Shown piece after piece: positions 26,306-36,900 of a stretch of 64,000 nt of DNA. This DNA comes from PALSA-1440 sp050011195 (GTDB lineage: Bacteria; Verrucomicrobiota; Verrucomicrobiia; Limisphaerales; UBA8199). The stretch is taken from NCBI GenBank assembly GCA_050011195.1, contig JBEKJO010000002.1, positions 1 to 64,000 of the forward strand, written 5' to 3'. The translations under genes and the position numbers were made by a program. Within the stretch, counting starts at the first letter, position 1; each line of letters begins with the position of its first letter. The notes below the pieces were generated by a model, which ran no database searches, had not been told where the DNA came from, and saw nothing but the letters and a program-made list of their open reading frames with translations.

Positions 26306-29300
26306 ATGAGAAATATGACTGCATTAAGCTGCCGGCTGCGACCAGCAGCGCTCGGCTTGCTTTGGCTCAGTCTGCTCCTGCCCAGACCCTGTTTTGCCAC
26401 CCCGCCCCCTACCATCCTTGTCCAACCCTTGAGCATAACTGTCCCAATTCTGGGCACGGCGACCTTTTCGGTGAGCGTTTACAGCCTCACCACGGTCAGC
26501 TATCAATGGCTCAAGAATGGCGCGTCCATCTCCGGTGCGACCCTCAGCAGCTTTACGATTGCCAGTGCCCAGGCCTCCGATGCGGCCACTTACACGGTGC
26601 AAGTCAGCAATGCCGGCGGCACAGTCACCAGCTCCGGCGCGACCTTGACCGTACTCCTTCCGCCGACGATTACGACCCAGCCTCAGGACCAGACCGTGCC
26701 GCAGGGCCAGAACCCTTCGTTCTCCGTCGTCGCAACCGGCACGATGCCGTTGAGTTACCATTGGCAGGCGACCAACACCGCCAGCGGCGGCTTCACCAAC
26801 CTGACCAATGGCGGCCAAATATCGGGTGCCAACACCAACGTCCTGATTATTTCCAATGTGACGACCAATAACGCGCTGTTCTATCAGGTGATTATTACCA
26901 ATGCTTCCGGTGCGGTCACCAGCAGCCCGGCCATTCTGCAGGTGGGTCCCTCCCTTCTCCTCGTTGACGTTCAATTTCTTGGCACCTCCAACACCACCTG
27001 GCCCAGTGGCAGTGGTTCTCCTCAAACCGGCGCGGCAATTTTGGGTGCCTCGGGTGATACCTGGAACCAGGAAGACCTGACCTATTATGTCTATCCTGGA
27101 ACGAACTCTGATATTTACGCGTCCAATCTGGTTAATTCAGCCAACGCTGCGAGCGGCCTCACCCTCACCGTAGGTTCATCCCCCAACTCGGTTTTTGGCG
27201 GTCAGAATCCAAACGCCACGGCGACGGATCCGGCCACCACCAATCTAATGTCCAGTGATATTCAACAGTTCGCCTTGACCGCCAATGTGGATGTCTGGAC
27301 CATTACCGTCGGCGGTTTGTCCGCCTATGCGGGTGAACAGTTTAATTTGGTGGTCTATGCCGGGGCGCCGAGTGCCAGAACTCAAACGATCTCCGTGAGT
27401 GGCGGGGCTTCGGGCGGGAACACGAGCAGCGCCTTGACCACCAGTTCCACCTCGCGGATGCTCTCCGCCGGGGCGGGTGTCGCTTACCAAATCTTCACGA
27501 ACGGCACCCTGAACGGCAGCAATCTTGTTTTCACCGTCAATGGCGGGACAGCGGCGGTGGATTCCTATGCGGCTTTTCTCAATGGTTTTCAACTCCAGAT
27601 CTTCAATTACCCGCTCATTACGACCCAGCCGGCCTCCCAGACAAATGTCGCCGGCTCCACGGTGCAGTTCAGTGTGGGCACTTCGGGCGGGCTGTTGAAC
27701 TACCAATGGAATTTCAACGGCACGGCCCTGTCCGGCGACACCAACGCCACCCTGGCGCTCACCAACGTTCAGACGACCAACGCCGGCAGCTACACGGTCG
27801 TAGTGACGAACTCCCTGGGTTCGGCGACGAGCGCGGTGGCGACCTTGACGGTCCTTGTCCCGCCAACGATTACGACCCAGCCGCAGAGCCAGGGGGTGGC
27901 GCAGCATCAGAACGCCTCGTTTTCCGTCGTGGCCGGCGGCTCGTCGCCGTTCACCTATCAATGGTATTTCAACGCCTCAGCCGTGGGCGGGGGCGGGCAA
28001 AGCTCAACGCTCGCGCTCAACAACGTTGACACCAGTTCAGACGGCAGCTACGCGGTGGTGGTGGCCAACCCGGGCGGTTCAGTGACCAGCGCGGTGGCGA
28101 CACTGACAGTCTATGTTCTGCCGGGAATCCAGACGCAGCCGCAGAACCAAACGGTGCTGCAAGGCACGAACGTTTCGTTCTCAGTCGTAACCAATGCAAA
28201 CGGCACGCCGCCCTTCAGCTATCAATGGAATGTCAATGGCACAAATGTCGTGAACGGCGCCTACATCTCCGGCGCCACCAATGCCACGCTGACGCTTAGC
28301 AATGTGCAACCCGCTCAAGCGGGCAACGTCTTCGTGGTCATTACGAACAACGCTGGCAGCATTAGCAGCTCGGTGGCCACGTTGACGGTCAACGTGCCGG
28401 CCACCATCACCAACCAACCACAGCCCCAGGCGGTGGTGGCCGGTCAGACCGCGACGTTCTCCGTCGGAGCAATCGGGACGGCGAACTTGAAATATCAGTG
28501 GTATCTGAACGGCTCGTCTTTGAACGGCGGAACAAGCCAAAGTTCAACGCTCGCGCTCGGCAGCGTCGGGACGAATAACGGCGGCAATTACACCGTGGTG
28601 GTGAACAACAACTATGGCACGGTGACGAGCTCGGTGGTGTCGTTGACGGTGTTGGCGACGCAGCCCTTCAACCAGACGGTGAGTGTGGGCGGGAACGCCA
28701 GCTTCTCCGTCGGGGTGAGCAGCCCGGCGACTCTCGGTTATCAGTGGAGTTTCGACGGCACGACCCTGGCCGGCGCTACCCGTTCCACGCTGACGCTCAC
28801 CAATCTGCCGACAGCGGCCAGCGGCAGCTACGCGGTGGCCGTCACGACCCCCGCCGGAATCCTGGAAAGTTCCACCGCCACGCTGACGGTCATCAACGGC
28901 TGGGTCGGCGTAGTCACCAACACCAGCGACAGCGGCGCGGGTTCCCTCCGTCAGGCGCTGCTCAACGCCAATGCCTATTCCGGCCCGCGCGCCATTGTCT
29001 TCAACATCCCCGGTTCCGGTCCCTTCACCATCAGCGTGTTGTCCCTGCTGCCGGTCATCACCAACTCCGTCATTATTGACGCCACGACGCAGCCCGGCTA
29101 TTCCAACACCAACCAGCCAGTCGTCCAGGTGGACGGCAAGTCATTGCCCGGCGGGACGATAGGCGACGGCCTGACCCTCACTGCCAGCGGCTGTACGGTC
29201 AAAGGTCTGGACATCTCCGACTTTCCCGGCAACGGCATCACACTGTCCAATGGCTCGGGCAGCGTGATTCAGGGCAACTTCATCGGCTGTGCCTTGGACG

Positions 29301-30862
29301 GGGCAACCAAACTTCCCAATGGCAACCATGGAATTATGCTCTACAATTCCGCGAGTAATGTCGTGGGCGGCGCCACCGCCCTCGCGCGGAACGTCGTGGT
29401 GGATTCAAAGAATGATGGCATTCACCTTGAGGGAACCGGGGCCTTCGGCAATCAGGTCCTCGGCAACATCATCGGCCTGGACCACACCGGGCTGATCCAG
29501 GAAGGTGTGTCCGGCAACGGCGTCGTCGTCTCGAACGCCGCGTGGAACCTGGTGGGCGGCACGAATACCGGTGCCGGCAACCTCATCTCCAGCCACGGCG
29601 GCGATGGCCTGGACCTCGCAGGCAGCTTGGCTGGTTTCAACGTGGTTCAGGGCAACTTCATTGGCACCGACATCACCGGCACCAACGCGGCGAAATGCAA
29701 TGGCAACGGCATCACTATCCTTAACGCGCCGTCGAACACCATCGGCGGCCTGACCTTCTCTGCCGCCAACGTGATTGCCTACAACAACCAGAACGGCATC
29801 GCCATTAGCGGCCTCACCGCGGTGTATAACAGCGTCCAGGGCAATTTCATCGGCACGGACCTGACCGGCACGCTTAACTTGAAGAATAGTCAGGACGGCG
29901 TGATCACGACCACCGCCATCAACAACACCGTCGGCGGTCTGGCGTCGGGTGCCGGCAACACCATTGCCTTCAACAACGCCGGGGGAGTCGTTGTGAGCGG
30001 CGGTCAATGCGCCATTTTGGGCAATTCCCTCTTCTCGAATGCCGGGAATCCCGGGGACATCAGCCTGCTCAACGCGGGCAACCCCAACGCCGTGCCTCCC
30101 GTGCTAACGGGTGTGACCAACAACACGGGCGTGACCCGGATCCAGGGCGCGTTGACCAATTACCCGGGAGATGCCTACCGGATCGAGTTCTATGCCAGTC
30201 CCAATTCGGCCGATGCCAAGACGTTCTTGGGTGCGACCAACGTCGTCACCAGCAGTAGCGGCTTCGCTCTGTTTAATGTTTGCCTTGTCACCGGAAATAT
30301 CACCAATCAATATGTGACCGCGACCGCCACGGATGTCGGCGGCAACACCTCTGAGCTTTCCGTCTCCAAAGCCGTAACGTTCAATCCTGCTCCTTGGATT
30401 GTCAGTAGCCCACAAAGCCAGACGGCGACGCAAGGCCTGAGCGCTGCGTTTTCCGTTGTGGCGAGCGGCGCGGCGCCGCTCGGGTATCAGTGGAATTTCA
30501 ACGGCACGGCTTTGTCCGTCGCCACCGGTTCCACCCTGACGCTGAACAGTGTTCAGACAAATAACGCCGGCAGCTACACGGTGGTGGTAGCGAACCCCTG
30601 GGGTTCGGTGACGAGCGCGGTGGTGATATTGACTGTCATTCCCCCGACTCCCCCGTGCTTCGGTGCGGCAGGGATGACTTCCAGTGGGTTCGCCTTCCAG
30701 TGTGCGGTGCCGGTTGGGTGCACTTACGTCATTATGGCTTCGACCAATCTCCAGGACTGGACCCCCGTTTTCACCAATGTCGCCCAGACTGCGAGCGTGG
30801 TTATTACCGATCCTGGAGCCACTAACTGCAGCCGGCGGTTCTACCGGGCAATGGCGCAGTGA
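26306..30862 (+). CDS. Giant exported Ig-repeat and parallel beta-helix protein
   Basis: 1518 residues with a signal peptide (ending about residue 32). Eight Ig-like domains of the pattern TITTQPQxQTV..GQNxSFSV...YQWxxNG...L.LTNVQTTNAGSYTVVV: two before and five after a malectin-like insert (about 215-430, FLGTSNTTWPSGSG), and one near the C-terminus. Residues about 875-1300 form a right-handed parallel beta-helix with repeated QGNFIGTDxTGT and IGG turns. The C-terminus (CTYVIMASTNLQDWTPVF to RRFYRAMAQ) is the module also found in the two SBBP proteins. Probably surface-located or secreted, with adhesion or polysaccharide binding; no catalytic site is recognised. Confidence 0.88.
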   Translation: MRNMTALSCRLRPAALGLLWLSLLLPRPCFATPPPTILVQPLSITVPILGTATFSVSVYSLTTVSYQWLKNGASISGATLSSFTIASAQASDAATYTVQVSNAGGTVTSSGATLTVLLPPTITTQPQDQTVPQGQNPSFSVVATGTMPLSYHWQATNTASGGFTNLTNGGQISGANTNVLIISNVTTNNALFYQVIITNASGAVTSSPAILQVGPSLLLVDVQFLGTSNTTWPSGSGSPQTGAAILGASGDTWNQEDLTYYVYPGTNSDIYASNLVNSANAASGLTLTVGSSPNSVFGGQNPNATATDPATTNLMSSDIQQFALTANVDVWTITVGGLSAYAGEQFNLVVYAGAPSARTQTISVSGGASGGNTSSALTTSSTSRMLSAGAGVAYQIFTNGTLNGSNLVFTVNGGTAAVDSYAAFLNGFQLQIFNYPLITTQPASQTNVAGSTVQFSVGTSGGLLNYQWNFNGTALSGDTNATLALTNVQTTNAGSYTVVVTNSLGSATSAVATLTVLVPPTITTQPQSQGVAQHQNASFSVVAGGSSPFTYQWYFNASAVGGGGQSSTLALNNVDTSSDGSYAVVVANPGGSVTSAVATLTVYVLPGIQTQPQNQTVLQGTNVSFSVVTNANGTPPFSYQWNVNGTNVVNGAYISGATNATLTLSNVQPAQAGNVFVVITNNAGSISSSVATLTVNVPATITNQPQPQAVVAGQTATFSVGAIGTANLKYQWYLNGSSLNGGTSQSSTLALGSVGTNNGGNYTVVVNNNYGTVTSSVVSLTVLATQPFNQTVSVGGNASFSVGVSSPATLGYQWSFDGTTLAGATRSTLTLTNLPTAASGSYAVAVTTPAGILESSTATLTVINGWVGVVTNTSDSGAGSLRQALLNANAYSGPRAIVFNIPGSGPFTISVLSLLPVITNSVIIDATTQPGYSNTNQPVVQVDGKSLPGGTIGDGLTLTASGCTVKGLDISDFPGNGITLSNGSGSVIQGNFIGCALDGATKLPNGNHGIMLYNSASNVVGGATALARNVVVDSKNDGIHLEGTGAFGNQVLGNIIGLDHTGLIQEGVSGNGVVVSNAAWNLVGGTNTGAGNLISSHGGDGLDLAGSLAGFNVVQGNFIGTDITGTNAAKCNGNGITILNAPSNTIGGLTFSAANVIAYNNQNGIAISGLTAVYNSVQGNFIGTDLTGTLNLKNSQDGVITTTAINNTVGGLASGAGNTIAFNNAGGVVVSGGQCAILGNSLFSNAGNPGDISLLNAGNPNAVPPVLTGVTNNTGVTRIQGALTNYPGDAYRIEFYASPNSADAKTFLGATNVVTSSSGFALFNVCLVTGNITNQYVTATATDVGGNTSELSVSKAVTFNPAPWIVSSPQSQTATQGLSAAFSVVASGAAPLGYQWNFNGTALSVATGSTLTLNSVQTNNAGSYTVVVANPWGSVTSAVVILTVIPPTPPCFGAAGMTSSGFAFQCAVPVGCTYVIMASTNLQDWTPVFTNVAQTASVVITDPGATNCSRRFYRAMAQ

Positions 30863-30934
30863 ACTCCTCTTTTCCATCGCGAGGCTGCGGAATGAATCGG
30901 TAGCCTGAGAGCCAAGGCGTTCCCGTCTGGCCGG

Positions 30935-33900
30935 TCACTTCACCGTGAGCGGCAGGCTCTGGCTGTGGCTGTTGAACTCGGGGGCGTACATGCACTGGAT
31001 TTGAGCGACACCGGTCTGGTATTGGCCGCGGAGCTGGACCCGCGTCGAATACTCGAAGACGTAGGCGCCCTTCGGCAGATAATCAATGAAGAAATGGCTG
31101 GCGGTGTCACGGGTGCTCTCGTAGTAGGCCAGGCCGTCCTGGTATTTGTAGCGCGAGATCACGTTCACCGGCTCGGTGCCGCTGCCGCGCTGATCTTTCA
31201 GATGGACGTATTCCATGTCGCGATCCACGCGCAGTTCGACGCGGACGACCAGTTCGTCGCCGACGCTCAGTGGGCCTTTGACCGGCTCCAGCACCGGGCC
31301 TTTGGCCGTGTTGACCTTGAGGTAAAGCGTCTTGTTCAGCTTCAGCGGGGTGCCTTCATAGGGCGTGACCTTGCTCATGTCTTCGAGGTATTGCCAGTTG
31401 ACGCTGCCCCAGGCGACGCCTTGATCCAGTTTCCTGACGGTGATGTCGCCGAGCTTGGGTTTGATGTCGGTGGGGGTGAAGCGATATTCGTAAAAGCCGG
31501 TGCCGGGTTCGACGGCAGGGGAGGGCGAGGCTCCTGACAAGCCCTTGCCTTTTTCGGCAGTGGATCTATTTGGGCTCGCGGGGACGCTCACCCTCCCGAG
31601 ATTTGGGGTGACGTCCACACCATCGAGTTTCACCTGCACGAGGGCTTCGCTTGAGAGAATGTCTTTGCCGCGCAAGAGCAGGGCATAGACGGCATCGGCG
31701 GTGGCCTTGGTGGTCTTCCAATCCTGCGTCTGTTTCTGTTTGAGGAGCCAGACGCGGCAGTCCTCGACCGCCGGCAGGTCGCCCATGACTTCATCGAACG
31801 CCTCGATCATCAGCGCCTGGGTCTCGATCGGCGCGCGATACCACCACCAGCTTAACTCGGTGTCGCGCCAGAACATGCCCATCTCCTCGTTCGACACGCT
31901 GCGCTCCTTGATGGACTTCATAATGTCGCGGGGGGTGGAATCGTTAACTGAGTTAGATGAGTTAAAGGAGTTAAAAGAGTTAAAGCGGTGGAGGGCGAGA
32001 GCCAAATGGCCCTGGGTCTGCCGGCAATCGGTCTTGAGCCAGAACTTGTGGGCCTGCTTGAGGAAGAACTCAATCGCCGTCTTGTGCGGCGGCGCGACCG
32101 GCTTGTCCTTGAGGAAAAAGCTGCGGCCATACAAATACAGCGCATCCGTCGCGCTGGGCACGTATTTATCCGGCTCGGGCCGCGTCTGGATTCGCTCATA
32201 CTCTTCGGTCATCCAGGCATCGAGCCGGTAGAGCGAACGGATGGCGCGGGCGGCGTCAATATCCACCCCAAGATGTCGCAGCCGCCCGAAGCCGGTGGTG
32301 ATGTAGAGCGTAATGTAATCGTTGCCCGGGCCGCCGGGGAACCACGGCCAGCGGCCATCGCCCAGTTGCATCTCGGTGAGCTTGCGCAGCGTGGCCTCGG
32401 TCTCGTAGTTGAGGCGGTTATCATCGAACAGGATGCCGATGTTCCGGCGCGCCTGGCTTTCGTTGTCAGCCTGCCGCAGCCAGGGGGTTTCCTCAATCAT
32501 CACCGCCTTGAGGTCTTGATTCTTCTGGAGCGGACTCTCCAGCGCGGGCGTGTTCTTCCATTGGTCGAGGATGCGGCGGATTTTGGGGTCGCTATTGGCG
32601 ATGGTGCGCGCCAGCGCGTTGGCATAGAGCCGATTGAACGTCTGCTCGCTGCACTCGTAGGGATATTCCATCAGGTAGGGCAACGCCAGCACCGCATACC
32701 ACGCCGGGTTGGACACCATTTGCACCACGAGACTCTGGTTTTGGAGCGTCTTGGAGTCCCCCGACTTGAGCAGTTTGGTGAACTCGAACTGCTTCGTCGC
32801 CGGGCCGCGAATCGGCAGCGGCAGCGATTCGGTGACCAGAATGCGGCTGGAGAGCACCGGCAGATAGCCTTCCTCGCCGTCCGACACGTTGGCCGCCGCG
32901 CCGACGGCCTTGTAGGTCAGGAAACCGCAGCCGTCCGGCACGTGGATGCGCCAGGCGCAACTGCGCGATTCCTTGGCCGGGATGTCGAAGTCCTGCTCCG
33001 GCTTCGCGTTGCCGAGCAGTTGGTCCGCCGGCTGGCTGTCGAGCGCCTGATTAAAGGTGAGCTGCACGTTGCCGCGCAAGGGCTTGTCCGTCTGGTTCGA
33101 CACCTTGACCGTGAACTCGACAGTGTCGCCCTCGCGCAGGAAGCGGGGCGGGTTCGGCTGCACCATCAGGTCTTTGGCGGTGACCGCGTGGTCTTCGAGG
33201 AGGCCGCTGCGCACTGACTGGTCATGCGCGAAACCAAGGAACCGCCACTTCGTCAGCGCCTCCGGCATGGTGAACGTCATCCGTACCACGCCGTTGGAAT
33301 CCGAGGTCAACTGCGGGAAGAAGAAGGCGGTCTCGTTAAGATTCTTGCGGGCGGTGACTTTGCTCAAATCGGGCTTCGGCGGCGCGGGCTGCTTGGCAGC
33401 GCCTCCCGCCACGCTAGGTCCCATCTTATCGAACAAAGCTTCTTCCGGTCCCGTTGCGCGATCCGCGTTCGCCATTTCCAAAAGAAAGGCCCCTGGCGCC
33501 GGCGCCGCCGAAGCCGTAGCTGGCGCGGCGGCGGCCATCGCCATTGGTGCGTTGGCTATCTCATCTTTTGCATCGGCAAGACCGCCAAAAGTCACCCCAA
33601 GGGCGCGCCTTCTGGCGTAGAACTGAAAGCGCCAAAGATTCCGGGTCAGGTCTGGCGGGAAGGAGCGGTAGGTAATCTCCACGCGCTCGTATGGCCGGCC
33701 CCAGCTTCCGAAAACCTGCTGAAACCCCATCGGTGTATTGGCGAACTGCGACTGCACGAGGGAGTCATCCTCGCGAAATATGGGGAACCGATGCAGCCAA
33801 TCCAGCGGCGCGAAGGCATCCAGCGACTCGTCGTAGAGCGTCGCCACCATCTCCGCCGCCAACCGTTCTGGAGTGCTGGAGGGTTGGAGTGCTGGAGGGT

Positions 33901-36900
33901 TGGTTGTTCCATTACTCCATTTCTCCATTACTCCATCACTCCGTTTGCTCACCAGCAGCGTCCACGTCTCTTTCTGATTCGGCTGGAGCTTGGAAACGAA
34001 GTGCTCCCATTTCAGGTCCAGGTCTTTGTTCTTCCACGGCACGCTGATCTTGCGCGATTCCAGGTAGGCACGGTTCTCGCGGACATAGGTAACGTGCACG
34101 AAGAACCCGCCGCGCATCGCCTCGGTCACCGCCAGCTTGATCTGCTGTTGGGTTTGCCCGGCCCGAGTCCAATAGCGCTGGATCATTTGGTGCCGGTGTT
34201 CGATCTCGATGAACGCCCGCCCCTCGTCGTAGCCCGTCCCCCACAGCGCCATAAACTCCTGCCCTGGCTGCAGCTCCCAATCCGGCGCGGCGATCAGTTG
34301 CGGAATCCTGAGGGCCAGCTTCGTGGCCTCGGGTTGCAGCACCTGGACGGGGAGTTTGCCCGTGACTTTCTTGCCAAACCGATCCTGCGTCTCCAACACC
34401 GCCCGATACGCCCCCGCCGCCAGCTTGAACGACAGCTTCGCCACTCCGTTGGTGTCAGTAGTGAACCCCTTTTCCGCGACCACCTTGCCCAACGGCCAGT
34501 TGTTCGGGTTCGACAAGTCCTTGCCGGGTTCGCCCTCATCGGCGTCCCCGCCGCCGAACTCACCGCCGTAACGCCACGGTTGCGGACCGGACAGCGGTGG
34601 CCGGCGCACTTTTTCCGGCCCTTGCAGGTCATAAATCTTAACGCTGCCCTCGGCTACCTGCGGCTCGCCGTCCAGGGTCTTGGTCTCCAGCTTCAGCTCG
34701 ACCGGCTTACCGTCAGTCTGCCAATCATCGGCGCTGATCATGGCTTCGAGGGCGGTGTAGCCGACGCGGATGGCGCGGTCGGCGGAGCGCGTCTCGCCCG
34801 CGCTGTCGGTGACATCGGCGTTGATCTGGAAGACAAACGTCGGCTCGTCTTTCTCCGGCACCTTCGGGTCGGGCCGGGCGGCGAACTCGATCTGGAACGA
34901 GCCGTCGGTCGCGGTTCTGGCTGTGCCGTGGGCGATTTCCTGGCTCTCACCCCGGGGCCTGCCGCCGCGCCACCAACCCCACCACCACGGCATCCGCACC
35001 TCACGCACGACGCGGTATTTGACCACCGCCCCGTCCACCGCCGCGCCGGTATAGTTCACCGCATGGCCGCTCAGGCTCACCCTCTCGTTGAGCTTCGCCG
35101 CGGCTTTCGGCGCGTCGAGCGTCACCTCGAACTTTGGCCGTTTGTATTCCTCGACCCGGAACTGGGCATCGCCCAGCGCTCGCCCCTCGACCTGGAGCGA
35201 CATCTGCCCCATGAGCCGGTCGCGCGGGGCGGTAAAGCTGCCGGCAAACGAACCGTAGTCGTTGGCGCGCTGCTTCTGGCGCGCAATCTCCTTGTCGTTC
35301 ACGTCCTTGAACACCACCGTCAACGGCTCGCCCTTGAGCACCTCGTAGTTGTCCTTGGTCCCGTCCACCCAGAGGCATATCCCCTTGTATTGGATGGTCT
35401 GGCCGGGCCGGTAAATGGCGCGGTCGGTGAAAAAAAAGGTGTGGGTTACCGGGCCGTGGGGTTGCTCGTCCTGCCGGTTGTAGGTCCAGATATCAGCCGC
35501 CGTCGCCAGCTCTTGGCCGTTATGACGCGCCCGGAACAGATAGCTCCTATTCTTCGAGGGCTTGAGGGAGAAAAACCCGTTCTCATCCATAGTCAGCGTC
35601 GGATCGGCAACGCGCTGGCCTTGGTTGTCGAGATGCCAGACGGACACCTCCGCGCCAACGACCGGCTCGCCCGAGTCCGCCTTCAGGACAAATCCCTCAA
35701 TCCTGCCTTCGCGCGTTCGAGTCACCAGCGCCAGGTCGCTCACCCACACGTCCGTCATGGAAACGATGTTGTCCCCCTCGCCGAACTTTGGGTCGTGGCT
35801 GGCGGCGATGAAATAGAAGCCCGGCTTGAGGCTGTCCGGCGCCGGCGTGGCGAAGGTCTTCTCCTTGTAGTCGCTGGTCGGCGGCAGCTTCGCCGACCAT
35901 TCCAGCGCGGGTTTGCGGGCCAGGATTTCCCGGCGTTCCTTGTCGTTCAGGTTCTCCGGCCGGTTATGGTGCTTGTCGAGGAAGACTTCCCAGTCATAGG
36001 GAATAGCACGGAAATACACCGCCTCGACGTTGCGGTAGCGAACCGTGATTGCCGGCCAAGGCGCGTTCCAAACCCGCTCGGTGGTGATGCTCGCCGACTT
36101 GGCCTCAATCTCGGTGACCAGGTTGCGGCAGAGCTTTCCGCCCGGCGATTGCGGGAACAATTCCACACCGCGCAGCGCGAGCTTGCGCGCCGCGACCAGG
36201 TCGCCTTCCTGCTGGACGACCCGCGCCTCGCGCTCGATGGCCAGTGCGGAGATGTCGAAGTCGGCATACGCGCGGATGAACGTCTCCAGGGCCGCCTGGT
36301 AGCGCTTGTTCTTTTCTTCGCCGAAGGCGGTGTTCCAGCCCCACGTCAGCCGCTCCAGGTCGGCGTCGGCAAACGCCAATGACGGAGCGGGGTCGCTCTG
36401 GTGGAACCGGAGCAGGTCCCGGTAGAGCTGGATGGCCTTGAGGACAGGCGAGTCGGTGTCGGCGCCGGCAGCGGGCTGCCAGCCCATGAACTTCTCGGCG
36501 GAGTCGAGAACCGGGCTGTCGGCGGACAACTCGAAGGCATCCTCCGGTTTGGCCGCCGCCTGCTCGCCGGAGGTGTAGAACTCCAGCGCCTCGTGGGCGA
36601 TGAAATCGTATAGGGTGGGCCGGTAACTGTCCGGCATGGTCCCTTTCCGCAGCAGGTCGTTCCAGGCGCTGATGGGCGTGGCCTTGAGAACCTTCTCCGC
36701 CGCGAGCGCCTTCTGGAACTGGCGGTCAATCTCCCGGAAAAGCCGGGGCAGGTCCCACGTCATAAAATCTTTGCCCGGCGGATCGGCGGTGGCCGTGCGC
36801 CGCATGAAGCGCCACCGGTTCTGCTGGAAATACTGCCAATACCATTCGGCCAGCAACGTATCCATCAGCGGCGCCATCTCCTTCGGCGCCTTGGCGATCT

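Noticed and set aside
33224..36382. A 1052-codon open frame on the plus strand
   Set aside because: It lies wholly antisense to the macroglobulin gene, whose domains and thioester motif are clear. High G+C makes long antisense frames common. Its translation is rich in Arg, His, Leu and Pro without domain motifs.
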